Shown in pieces: positions 25,191-32,926 of a DNA stretch of 64,000 nt (positions are counted from its first letter, which is position 1; each line of letters begins with the position of its first letter). The stretch covers positions 45,589 through 109,588 of the forward strand of contig CAZVYY010000011.1 of assembly GCA_964630775.1 (NCBI GenBank), read 5' to 3'. A model generated the notes under the pieces. That model saw nothing but the letters and a program-made list of their open reading frames with translations. It ran no database searches and was not told where the DNA came from. The stretch comes from Anaeroglomus sp964630775 (GTDB lineage Bacteria > Planctomycetota > Phycisphaerae > Sedimentisphaerales > Anaerohalosphaeraceae). The translations under genes and the position numbers were made by a program.

Positions 25191-26135
25191 TTGGAAATAC
25201 ATATAGAATTGGAATCGCAGGCACAGCGGCTCGAACTGTTCGGGCCGGCGGATAGCCACTTGCGCCTGTTGAAAAACAATCTGAATATTCAAATCACCGC
25301 CCGCAACGGCAGCATCATCCTGACCGGTGAGCCGGATAATGTCCGTCGTGCCGCGGAAATCATCGACCGGATGCAGAAGCAGATTCTGCAGCGAAGGCAG
25401 CTCAATGAAAATGATGTGCGGGAGTTTCTGGCCCATTCGATTATGACCAAAGCCCGGGCCGAACGCAATGATGTGATCGAAGTGTATTCCCACAAAGGGA
25501 CTATTGAGCCTTTTACCGCCGGGCAGTACCGTTATATCGAAACGATGCTGAAAAATGATATGACTTTCTGCATCGGGCCTGCCGGAACGGGCAAGACTTA
25601 CCTGGCGGTGGCGGTGGCGGTGTCCATGCTCAAGAAAAAACAGATTCGCAAAATTGTTCTGGCCCGCCCGGCGGTCGAAGCCGGAGAACGGCTCGGGTTT
25701 CTGCCCGGCGACTTGCAGGCCAAGGTTAATCCGTATCTGCGTCCGCTGTTCGACAGCCTCGAAGACATGATGGAATTCGGCCAGATGCGCAAGTTCATGG
25801 AAATGGATATTATCGAGGTGATTCCGCTGGCCTTTATGCGGGGACGCACGCTCAATGAAGCGGTAGTCATCTGCGATGAAGCCCAGAACACCACGCCCTC
25901 ACAGATGCTGATGTTTCTGACGCGGCTGGGGCGAGGTTCCAAGATGATCATCACCGGCGACATCACCCAGACTGACCTGGAAAAAGGACAGGTCAGCGGC
26001 CTGATTGACGCCTCCAGAAAATTACAGGATGTCGCCGGGATCGGCTTTGTGGAACTGGAACGAGGTGATATTGTACGTCATAATCTGGTGCATCGCATCG
26101 TCCAGGCATACGACCAGACCAAAAAAGAATCTTAA
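25191..26135 (+). CDS. phoH: PhoH-like ATPase (YbeZ type)
   Basis: 314 residues. The start is a TTG at 25191, ten bases after the cdsA stop; no better start is visible. The N-terminal 100 residues are KH-like (LKNNLNIQITARNGSIILTG). The ATPase core has Walker A CIGPAGTGKTYLA (about residues 127-139), ARPAVEAGERLGFLPGD, the region MRGRTLNEAVVICDEAQNTT with Walker B, and SKMIITGDITQTDLEKGQ. Homologues act with YbeY in 16S rRNA maturation and quality control; here ybeY is two genes downstream, the common order. Confidence 0.94.
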   Translation: MEIHIELESQAQRLELFGPADSHLRLLKNNLNIQITARNGSIILTGEPDNVRRAAEIIDRMQKQILQRRQLNENDVREFLAHSIMTKARAERNDVIEVYSHKGTIEPFTAGQYRYIETMLKNDMTFCIGPAGTGKTYLAVAVAVSMLKKKQIRKIVLARPAVEAGERLGFLPGDLQAKVNPYLRPLFDSLEDMMEFGQMRKFMEMDIIEVIPLAFMRGRTLNEAVVICDEAQNTTPSQMLMFLTRLGRGSKMIITGDITQTDLEKGQVSGLIDASRKLQDVAGIGFVELERGDIVRHNLVHRIVQAYDQTKKES

Positions 26136-26146
26136 CAGGCTAAGAC

Positions 26147-27739
26147 GTGTTTTTTCTGAAGAAAAAAATCAGCGCCAGGCGACAGCAGGTTCGCAATACG
26201 ATTGCCGCCGAACGGCTCGGCCGGTTCAGTACATTTATCAATGGACCGCACCCGGCGGCGATCGGCGTACTGCTGCTGTTTATGGTCGGAGCCGTCTATC
26301 TGCTTGGACTGGATACCAAAGGCAAGACCGTTTTCACCGTTTTGTTCTCCAGTTTCAAACCGCCGGCGGAACTGGCTGCACTGGCAGTCATTGTTGTCCT
26401 GACCTGCCTGGCTGCGGCGGTTTATATCAGGCACTATCAGCCTCGCATCATTGGCAGAAAATCCCGCTGTCTGAACCTGGCGGTTTTGTTGTGGCTGCTG
26501 CTGGCGCTGACGCGCATCGGGTCGATGTACCCGGAATGGGAATACCTGGCGACCGGAACGGTTATCACTGCGGCGATGATTATGACCATCGTATATAACC
26601 AGCGGTTTGCCATGGGCATCAGCCTGTTTTATTCGATCCTGGCCTGTTTTGCGGTGGGACGCATCGCCACGGTGGAACTGTTTTTGACGATGATGTCCGG
26701 CGCCACGGTCTGCTGCTTCAGCCTGCGGGAAATTCGCACCCGTATGAAACTGGTCCAGGTGTCGGCAACGGCGGCTCTGATTGTATTTATGATTGCCGCC
26801 GCCATGCAGACCATTCAGCTTCCTCTTGAGGAGATGGTCAAGGAGCGAACCACCGGCGAGATTCTGCGGAAAATTTTGAAACCGGCTGCCTCCGCCGCCG
26901 CGGTAACAATTGCCGTGGGCGTCATCATTCAGGCCTTCCTGCCGATTATCGAGCGGGTCTTTAAAATTGCAACCAGCATGACGCTGATGGAATACAGTGA
27001 CGCCAACCAGCCGCTGCTGAAAAAACTGGCCATGGAAGCGCCGGGGACCTTCAGTCATTGCCTGCTGATCGGGTCGATGGCGGAACACGCCGCCGAGGCC
27101 ATCGGCGCCAACGGGCTGCTGTGCCGGGTGGGATCCTATTATCATGACATCGGCAAAATCAACAAGCCCGGCTACTTTGTCGAGAACCAGATGGGTTCGG
27201 TCAGCCGGCATGAACAGCTCTCGCCGGCCATGAGTCAACTGGTCATCGTCGGCCATGTCAAGGACGGCATCGAAATCGCCCGCGAATACGGGCTGCCGTC
27301 GGTCCTGCGGCAATTTATTGAAAGTCATCACGGCACGACGCTGATGGAATATTTCTATAACGAGGCAAAAAAACGTCAGGATGAAAAGATGTCGCCGGTG
27401 TCCGAGGCCGAATTCCGCTACCCCGGCCCCAAGCCGCGGACGCGGGAATCGGCAATCGTGATGCTGGCCGATGCGGCCGAAAGCGCCGGACGCAGCATGA
27501 CCGAACCGACGCCGACCAAGATTGAATCGCTGGTACATTCGATTGCCATGAAGCGACTGCAGGACGGCCAGTTCGATGAATGCGACCTGACGCTGAAAGA
27601 ACTCAGCCGGATCGAAGCGGCGCTGGCCAAATCGCTGGCGGCCCATCATCACAGCAGAATCGCTTATCCCAGATTAAACGGCTCCGAAGAGAGCCAGACT
27701 CGTCCCGCAGCAGTCGCAGGCATTCAACAGGCACAATGA
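26147..27739 (+). CDS. PgpH-like 7TM HD-domain phosphodiesterase, lacking the extracellular domain
   Basis: 530 residues, start GTG at 26147. About seven membrane helices (first at about residues 40-58, AAIGVLLLFMVGAVYLLGL) are followed by a cytoplasmic HD domain: FSHCLLIGSMAEHAAEAIG, then SYYHDIGKINKPGYF with the HD pair at about residue 331, SPAMSQLVIVGHVKDG, and ESHHGTTLMEYF. This is the 7TMR-HD family, whose best-known member is the c-di-AMP phosphodiesterase PgpH. Typical members run 700-800 residues because of a large extracellular 7TMR-HDED domain between helices 1 and 2; here only about 25 residues separate them. Position phoH-HD-ybeY is conserved in many bacteria. Confidence 0.88.
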   Translation: MFFLKKKISARRQQVRNTIAAERLGRFSTFINGPHPAAIGVLLLFMVGAVYLLGLDTKGKTVFTVLFSSFKPPAELAALAVIVVLTCLAAAVYIRHYQPRIIGRKSRCLNLAVLLWLLLALTRIGSMYPEWEYLATGTVITAAMIMTIVYNQRFAMGISLFYSILACFAVGRIATVELFLTMMSGATVCCFSLREIRTRMKLVQVSATAALIVFMIAAAMQTIQLPLEEMVKERTTGEILRKILKPAASAAAVTIAVGVIIQAFLPIIERVFKIATSMTLMEYSDANQPLLKKLAMEAPGTFSHCLLIGSMAEHAAEAIGANGLLCRVGSYYHDIGKINKPGYFVENQMGSVSRHEQLSPAMSQLVIVGHVKDGIEIAREYGLPSVLRQFIESHHGTTLMEYFYNEAKKRQDEKMSPVSEAEFRYPGPKPRTRESAIVMLADAAESAGRSMTEPTPTKIESLVHSIAMKRLQDGQFDECDLTLKELSRIEAALAKSLAAHHHSRIAYPRLNGSEESQTRPAAVAGIQQAQ

Positions 27740-28209
27740 AAACACAAAGAGCATCCATTTGGGTACACCTGGACTGTCGGGGCCCCTGTGCGGACCTCGA
27801 CACGGCCCGGCTCCGGCGACTGGCCCGAAAGGTCTGCAAACGCTTTGACGCCGTGCCGGCCCGGGTTTCGATCAGCATCGTGGATGACGGACAGATTAAA
27901 ATCCTGCACAAACAGTTTTTCAATACCGCCAAAACAACCGATGTCATCAGCTTTGACCTGACCGATGAACCGGATTCGGTTCGCGATTTTGATATTATTA
28001 TCAATATTGACCAGGCCCGCCGCCAGGCTCAGCAACGCGGACACACCGCCGAAGCCGAGATGTCGTTATACCTGGTCCATGGCCTGCTGCACCAGCTCGG
28101 ATTTGACGATCTCGAGCCGGCACAGGCACGTCGGATGCACGAGCAGGAGGACGCCATCCTGCAGGATGCGGGATACGGCAAAGTCTATGATTCGACCAGG
28201 AAAGGATAA
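27736..28209 (+). CDS. ybeY: Endoribonuclease/rRNA maturation factor YbeY
   Basis: 157 residues. The start ATG overlaps the preceding stop (ATGA). The YbeY core is clear: FFNTAKTTDVISFDL, then MSLYLVHGLLHQLGFDDLE. The zinc motif normally reads HGxLHxxGYDH with three histidines; here the first two are H115 and H119 but the third position is Asp (D125). The fold and length are otherwise normal. Role: processing of rRNA 3' ends and ribosome quality control, probably with the PhoH-like ATPase two genes upstream. Confidence 0.9.
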   Translation: MKTQRASIWVHLDCRGPCADLDTARLRRLARKVCKRFDAVPARVSISIVDDGQIKILHKQFFNTAKTTDVISFDLTDEPDSVRDFDIIINIDQARRQAQQRGHTAEAEMSLYLVHGLLHQLGFDDLEPAQARRMHEQEDAILQDAGYGKVYDSTRKG

Positions 28210-28215
28210 TCCGTC

Positions 28216-29475
28216 GTGGACAATACAACACTGACGATCGTTTTAATCTGTCTGCTGACGATGCTGTCGCTGTTTTTTTCGCTGCATTCGCTGGCCTTGC
28301 GCGGCATGAGCAAGGTCAAGCTGCACGATGCCTTTCGCGCCGCCGGCAAGGATGCCCATTTTGACCGGTTCTATCAGCAGAGCGAAGCCATTAACCTGAC
28401 GTGCGGCTTTTTCCGGCTGCTGGCCAATACCGGGATTATCCTGGGCCTGACGCATCTGTTTGCCGATCGTCATTACCTTGTGACGCTGATTGTCAGCATG
28501 GTACTGATCGAAACCTTTGCACTGGCGATTCCCCATTCCTGGTCCAAGCACGCCGGCAAGTCCATTCTGCCGAGGACGTATCCATTGATGGTATTCATTC
28601 TGATACTGATGAAGCCGATTCTGCAGATTTTCGTCTGGCACGACCGGCTGGTGCGTCGGCTGGCCGGGGCCCCCAACCGCTCCACCGATGAAATCATGGA
28701 AGAACAACTGCTCAGCGCCGTCGAACAGGGAAAGCTCGAAGGGGTCGTGGACGACGAAGAGATGGACATGATTGAAAATGTCCTGGAACTGGACGAGACG
28801 ACCGCCGAACAGATTATGACGCCGCGGACCGACCTGATTGCACTGCCGTCGGACGCGGATTTGTCCACCATTGTCAAAACGATTTCCCACGCGGGCCACT
28901 CCCGCATCCCGATTTACGAAGGAACCATCGACAATATCATCGGCGTACTGTATGTGCGGGACCTGCTGTCGGAAATCGGAGGCAACCCGGGCGAATTCAA
29001 TCTACGCAAAAAAATGCGTTCTGTGTATTTTGTGCCGGAGACCAAGCCGCTGCGCGATCTGCTGCACGAGTTCAAAAAGCAGAAGCTGCATATCGCCGTG
29101 GTGCTTGACGAATACGGCGGCACTGCGGGCATTGTCACCATCGAAGACATCCTTGAACAGCTTGTCGGGGATATCGAGGACGAGTACGATACCGAGCAAA
29201 CCGAGACGTTTAAAAATATCAGCGATACGATCACCGAAGTCGATGCGCGGATGTACATTGACGATGTCAACGCCCAGTTGCATATCCAATTGCCCGACGA
29301 GGAAGACTACGACACACTGGGAGGATTTGTCTTTTCGCATCTGGGGTACATCCCAAAGACCGGCCAGACGTTTGATTATCAGGGACTGCGATTTACCATC
29401 ACCGGCGCCGAGCCGCGAAGTGTGCGCCGCGTGCGAATCGAAAAACTCCAGCCCGAAGATGAGGAAAACACATAA
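28216..29475 (+). CDS. CNNM/CorC-family (hemolysin-like) transporter with CBS pair
   Basis: 419 residues, start GTG at 28216. An N-terminal CNNM-like membrane region of about 150 residues (TIVLICLLTMLSLFFSLHSL, LIVSMVLIETFALAIP, then MVFILILMKPILQIFVW) precedes a CBS pair (DETTAEQIMTPRTDLIALPS, HAGHSRIPIYEGTIDNIIGV, LHIAVVLDEYGGTAGIVTIE). A CorC_HlyC domain follows (DVNAQLHIQLPDEEDYDTLG, GFVFSHLGYIPKTGQTFDY). The family is linked to Mg2+/Co2+ efflux; the specific ion is unknown. Its position after ybeY matches the ybeY-corC order of proteobacteria. Confidence 0.9.
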   Translation: MDNTTLTIVLICLLTMLSLFFSLHSLALRGMSKVKLHDAFRAAGKDAHFDRFYQQSEAINLTCGFFRLLANTGIILGLTHLFADRHYLVTLIVSMVLIETFALAIPHSWSKHAGKSILPRTYPLMVFILILMKPILQIFVWHDRLVRRLAGAPNRSTDEIMEEQLLSAVEQGKLEGVVDDEEMDMIENVLELDETTAEQIMTPRTDLIALPSDADLSTIVKTISHAGHSRIPIYEGTIDNIIGVLYVRDLLSEIGGNPGEFNLRKKMRSVYFVPETKPLRDLLHEFKKQKLHIAVVLDEYGGTAGIVTIEDILEQLVGDIEDEYDTEQTETFKNISDTITEVDARMYIDDVNAQLHIQLPDEEDYDTLGGFVFSHLGYIPKTGQTFDYQGLRFTITGAEPRSVRRVRIEKLQPEDEENT

Positions 29476-29487
29476 GGAGACCCCGCC

Positions 29488-30222
29488 ATGCTTGAAAAAG
29501 ATCAGGCCATCTGTCTGCGGGCGGTCAACTATTCCGACACCTCGCAGGTGGTCACTCTGATGACCCGGGACCACGGCAAAATTGCCTGCATGGCCAAAGG
29601 GTCCAAGCGTCCCAAATCGGCCATGGATGGGGCGATTGAGCCGTTTTCATTCGGGCCGGCGGTTTTTTCAGCACCGAAAGAGGACGGCCTGACCACCCTG
29701 AGTGAATTTTCCCAGCAATTGCGGTTTCGTCCGCTGCGGCAGAATTTGTTTGCTCTCAACTGCGGGCTGCTGGCGGCGGAATTGATGGAGTCGCTGACCG
29801 AAATGAACGACCCTCATCCGCAGCTTTTTGATGCCTTTGTGCATTTCCTGGATTCGGTTCAGAGTGTCTCGCAGACTGCCTCGCAACTGGCTCACATGAT
29901 TGCCTTTGAGCTGACCCTGCTGCAGGAAATCGGAATCGGCCCGGTGACGGGCCGCTGTGCCAATTGCTCGGATGCGTTCGGCAGCCGATGGAAATATGCA
30001 TATTTTTCCACTGAAGCCAAAGGGCTGCTTTGTCCGGGATGCGAAAATGCGTTTGTGGAAAAAATCCGGCTGGAGATTCATGCGGCCGCGGCACTGTCCG
30101 AGCCGCAGCGGCTTTCCAAAACATCCGAAGCCCTGCTGCGTCAGATTCAAAATGCCATGCTGCACCATTTCACGCAACTGCTTCACCGCCCGCTTAAACT
30201 GGCACAGTGGTTTTTGTCTTAA
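29488..30222 (+). CDS. recO: DNA repair protein RecO
   Basis: 244 residues. RecO helps RecR load RecA on SSB-coated DNA in RecFOR repair. The N-terminal OB fold begins QAICLRAVNYSDTSQVVTLM and TRDHGKIACMAKGSKRPKS. A zinc-finger module lies at about residues 155-192 (GRCANCSDAF, then KGLLCPGC). The ATG follows AAGGAGA. The gene ends 5 bp before the convergent ruvB end, so two recombination-repair loci meet tail to tail. Confidence 0.9.
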   Translation: MLEKDQAICLRAVNYSDTSQVVTLMTRDHGKIACMAKGSKRPKSAMDGAIEPFSFGPAVFSAPKEDGLTTLSEFSQQLRFRPLRQNLFALNCGLLAAELMESLTEMNDPHPQLFDAFVHFLDSVQSVSQTASQLAHMIAFELTLLQEIGIGPVTGRCANCSDAFGSRWKYAYFSTEAKGLLCPGCENAFVEKIRLEIHAAAALSEPQRLSKTSEALLRQIQNAMLHHFTQLLHRPLKLAQWFLS

Positions 30223-30227
30223 TGACC

Positions 30228-31280
30228 TTACTGCTCTTCAAATAATTCCGGCTGAGCGGCCGCTGATTCTTTTTTGGCTTGCGGCATGGTCATGCCGAGA
30301 TGGTCGTATGCGGCACGGGTAATTTCCCGCCCGCGTTTGGTCCGACGGACAAAGCCGATCTGCAGAAGATACGGCTCAACCACATCTTCCAGCGTATCGC
30401 GTTCCTCGCCGAGGGTCGCGGCAATCGCCTCAATTCCCGCCGGGCCGCCTTCATAGACCTGAATCAGGGCCTTCATAAACGCCCGGTCCAGATCGTCAAG
30501 ACCCAGATGGTCAATCCGCTCCATTTTCAATGAATTATCGACAATCTCCCGCGTCAGTTTGCCGGTGCCTTTGACCTGGGCGTAATCGCGCACCCGCTTG
30601 AGCAGGCGGTTGGCAATACGCGGCGTGCCCCGGCTGCGGGCGGCAATCAGCTCCAGCGTTCCATCCTGAAAGGACAGTTCCAGCAGCTTGGCCGACCGAC
30701 GCAGAATCGAGGTCAACTGTTCGATTGAATAAAACTCCAGATGATACAGCATTCCGAACCGGCTGCGGAGGGGTGCACTGAGCAGTCCTGCCCGTGTTGT
30801 CGCACCGATGAGTGTAAATCGCTTCAGCGGGAAATTAATCGTTTTTGCATGCAGGCCGCTATCGACGGTAAAATCGACCTTGAAATCCTCCATCGCCGGG
30901 TAGATGAATTCCTCCACGGGGGCGCTGAGCCGATGAATCTCGTCGATAAACAGGATATCGCCGGTGTTGACATTGCTCAACAGGCCCATGACATCGCCCT
31001 GTTTGGTCAGGGATGGGCCGGAGGAGACGCGGATGGCCGCGTTCATCTCGTTGGCAATGACGTTGGCCAGGGTGGTTTTGCCTAGCCCCGGTGGGCCATA
31101 AAACAGAATATGCTCGAGCGGCTCGCCGCGCTGCCGCGCTGCCGCGATGGCAATCGACAGTTTTTCCACGACGTTATTTTGTCCGACGATTTCCGTCAGC
31201 CGTTTGGGACGCAGGGCGGTATTGAACTGCTCTTCCCGGTCTCCGCCGCTGTCGGCACTGATAACACGATCTATAGCCAT
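30228..31280 (-). CDS. ruvB: Holliday junction helicase subunit RuvB
   Basis: 350 residues. AAA+ motor for branch migration with RuvA. Signatures: LRPKRLTEIVGQNNVVEKL, Walker A ILFYGPPGLGKTTLANVIAN, Walker B DILFIDEIHRLS, the sensor/RuvB-specific ATTRAGLLSAPLRSRFGM, and C-terminal winged-helix EPYLLQIGFVRRTKRGRE. It is last in the minus-strand run ruvC-(GxxExxY)-ruvA-ruvB. Confidence 0.97.
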   Translation of the reverse strand: MAIDRVISADSGGDREEQFNTALRPKRLTEIVGQNNVVEKLSIAIAAARQRGEPLEHILFYGPPGLGKTTLANVIANEMNAAIRVSSGPSLTKQGDVMGLLSNVNTGDILFIDEIHRLSAPVEEFIYPAMEDFKVDFTVDSGLHAKTINFPLKRFTLIGATTRAGLLSAPLRSRFGMLYHLEFYSIEQLTSILRRSAKLLELSFQDGTLELIAARSRGTPRIANRLLKRVRDYAQVKGTGKLTREIVDNSLKMERIDHLGLDDLDRAFMKALIQVYEGGPAGIEAIAATLGEERDTLEDVVEPYLLQIGFVRRTKRGREITRAAYDHLGMTMPQAKKESAAAQPELFEEQ

Positions 31281-31312
31281 GCTGTTCTCTGCAATCTACT
31301 CTTATCCATCAT

Positions 31313-31942
31313 TTATGCCTCAATCCCCTGCTTGACCCGGTAGGCCAGCGGGACCAACTGCTCGGCGGTCTTGACCTCGGGATGCCGCCGGCAGGTCAGT
31401 TCGATCAACTCCATCGCCTCGGCCCGTTTTTCACCCCAGGCGATCAAAATCTCCAGCGCCTCGGTCTGGAATGTCGCAAATGCCGCACGGGGCCGGCCTT
31501 CAACCTGGGTCTCGACCGCAAAGGCGGTCAGTTTGCCCTTGAGTTCGGCGATCATCATCTGGGCCATCTTCTTGCCCACGCCCGGCAGGGTCGCCAGCAT
31601 CTTTTCATCGCCGGATTCGATCGCCCCGGCAATCCGTTCAATCGGCATGGCCAGCGACTTTAACCCCTTCTTGATGCCCATACCCTTGACGCTGGTATAT
31701 ATATCGAAGAAATCCCGGTCTTCTTTGGTCAGAAAACCCACCATCCGCGGCACGAGATTGCCTCCGCCGAGTGTGCCTTCATAATATTCCATCGTGCACA
31801 GTGTCACCGTCGAGCCGGTCTGGCCGCTGAGGCGATTGACCGCATAGCCCGGCAGCATCAGCTCATAGCACACCGCCCCCACCTGCACCCAGCAGGACGC
31901 TTCATCCAAACTCACCAATTTGCCTTCAATTTGTACGATCAT
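31313..31942 (-). CDS. ruvA: Holliday junction helicase subunit RuvA
   Basis: 209 residues. The OB-fold N-terminus begins MIVQIEGKLVSLDEASCWV. The tandem helix-hairpin-helix centre shows VKGMGIKKGLKSLAM and LATLPGVGKKMAQMMIAELK. The C-terminal RuvB-contact domain follows. It binds four-way junctions as a tetramer with RuvB. The gene is separated from ruvC by a GxxExxY nuclease gene instead of following it directly. Confidence 0.94.
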   Translation of the reverse strand: MIVQIEGKLVSLDEASCWVQVGAVCYELMLPGYAVNRLSGQTGSTVTLCTMEYYEGTLGGGNLVPRMVGFLTKEDRDFFDIYTSVKGMGIKKGLKSLAMPIERIAGAIESGDEKMLATLPGVGKKMAQMMIAELKGKLTAFAVETQVEGRPRAAFATFQTEALEILIAWGEKRAEAMELIELTCRRHPEVKTAEQLVPLAYRVKQGIEA

Positions 31943-31957
31943 ATTTATTTCTTTTTT

Positions 31958-32377
31958 TTAGACAGGATTTACAAGATTAACAGGATAAGTATTCTTCTTA
32001 GAATAATGCCTGATGTCTCGCATTTTCCGCTTTACTTCTACACCCTGTTCTCCAACGTTTATAATTAGACCCAAATCTTTTCCGGTTGCACTCAAATAAT
32101 TCACCAGTTGAACTTCGTGGGCTTTGACAATCTGCCTGATGGATTTTAACTCCACAATAATTGCATCTTCCACCAGCAAATCCGCCTTAAACTCACCAAC
32201 AATCTGCCCATCATATTGAACAAGAATATCTTTTTGAGCCTGAGCCTGAATACCAGCTTTTGCAAGTTCAATCAAAAGACTTTTTTCATATACGGATTCA
32301 AGAAAGCCAAATCCGAGGGTATTGAAGACTTTATATGCACAATCAATAATAGTGCTGGTTAAGTCTTCCTTCTCCAT
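31958..32377 (-). CDS. GxxExxY-family PD-(D/E)XK-like protein
   Basis: 139 residues. The name-giving motif is GFLESVY (G24, E27, Y30). A PD-(D/E)XK-type nuclease core follows, with D66 and E76-x-K78 in GEFKADLLVEDAIIVELKSI; the family is PF13366/TIGR04256, function unknown. The C-terminal tail NTYPVNLVNPV is encoded by a dispersed repeat (31961-31987), and an inverted copy (32383-32410) sits just before the start codon and helps form its AGGATA ribosome-binding site. The gene thus has repeat elements as both ends and interrupts ruvC-ruvA. This suggests insertion as a unit. Confidence 0.9.
   Translation of the reverse strand: MEKEDLTSTIIDCAYKVFNTLGFGFLESVYEKSLLIELAKAGIQAQAQKDILVQYDGQIVGEFKADLLVEDAIIVELKSIRQIVKAHEVQLVNYLSATGKDLGLIINVGEQGVEVKRKMRDIRHYSKKNTYPVNLVNPV
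31961..31987 (+). repeat. GGATTTACAAGATTAACAGGATA element, 3' flank of the GxxExxY gene
   Basis: GACAGGATTTACAAGATTAA followed by CAGGATA. It belongs to the dispersed family seen at 2638, 2932, 32383, 50283 and 58317. Here it codes for the last residues of the GxxExxY protein. Confidence 0.85.
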
Positions 32378-32382
32378 TATTA

Positions 32383-32410
32383 TATCCTGTAAATCCTGTT
32401 AATCCCGTCT
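32383..32410 (-). repeat. GGATTAACAGGATTTACAGGATA element, 5' flank of the GxxExxY gene
   Basis: In the opposite orientation to the 3' copy; read on the minus strand it is GACGGGATTAACAGGATTTA then CAGGATA. With the other copy it forms an imperfect terminal inverted repeat around the gene. Confidence 0.85.
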
Positions 32411-32415
32411 AAATA

Positions 32416-32892
32416 TTATTTTTTCCTGTCATTGATACAGCACAGGGCCGCAGCAATCGCATCCGCTACATCGGCAGGCTCCGGCAGGGCCGACAGTCCA
32501 AGGACCGACTGGATCGCCCGCTGCATCTGCGGTTTTCCCGCGTGGCCGTTGCCGGTCAGCGATTTTTTAATCCGCGTGGCTGAAAAACTCCGCACCTCGG
32601 CCTCCATCGCACCGGCCTGCTGCAGCAGGACGCCACGGGCATGACCCATCAAAATCGCCGTCCGCGGATGCTGATAATGCGAATACAACTGCTCCACGGC
32701 CACGATACCCGGCCGATACTTTTCCACCACCGTCCGCATATCTTCGGCAAGCTGACAGAGCCGCTGCTCAAGGCGTTTTTTGCCGTCGGTGCGGAACACC
32801 CCCGCTTCCAGCAAGGTCGTCCGCAACAGCTCCGCCTTGATGACCGCATAGCCGCACACCTGCAAACCAGGGTCAATACCTACGACAATCAT
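32416..32892 (-). CDS. ruvC: Holliday junction resolvase RuvC
   Basis: 158 residues. RNase H-fold resolvase: D7 in MIVVGIDPGLQVCGYAV, E67 in IVAVEQLYSHYQHPRTA, and the C-terminal acid pair in LPEPADVADAIAAALC. The family DNA-contact segment GHARGVLLQQAG is present. It is the first ruv gene of the minus-strand run, 34 bp after cysS. Confidence 0.95.
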   Translation of the reverse strand: MIVVGIDPGLQVCGYAVIKAELLRTTLLEAGVFRTDGKKRLEQRLCQLAEDMRTVVEKYRPGIVAVEQLYSHYQHPRTAILMGHARGVLLQQAGAMEAEVRSFSATRIKKSLTGNGHAGKPQMQRAIQSVLGLSALPEPADVADAIAAALCCINDRKK

Positions 32893-32926
32893 AATGAGGG
32901 ACAGCCCATTTTTAGTTCAGGATATT

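Noticed and set aside
26132..27652. Minus-strand reading frame of 506 codons opposite the HD phosphodiesterase
   Set aside because: Same reason: composition of an antisense shadow, no motifs, while the plus-strand gene has a full HD domain.
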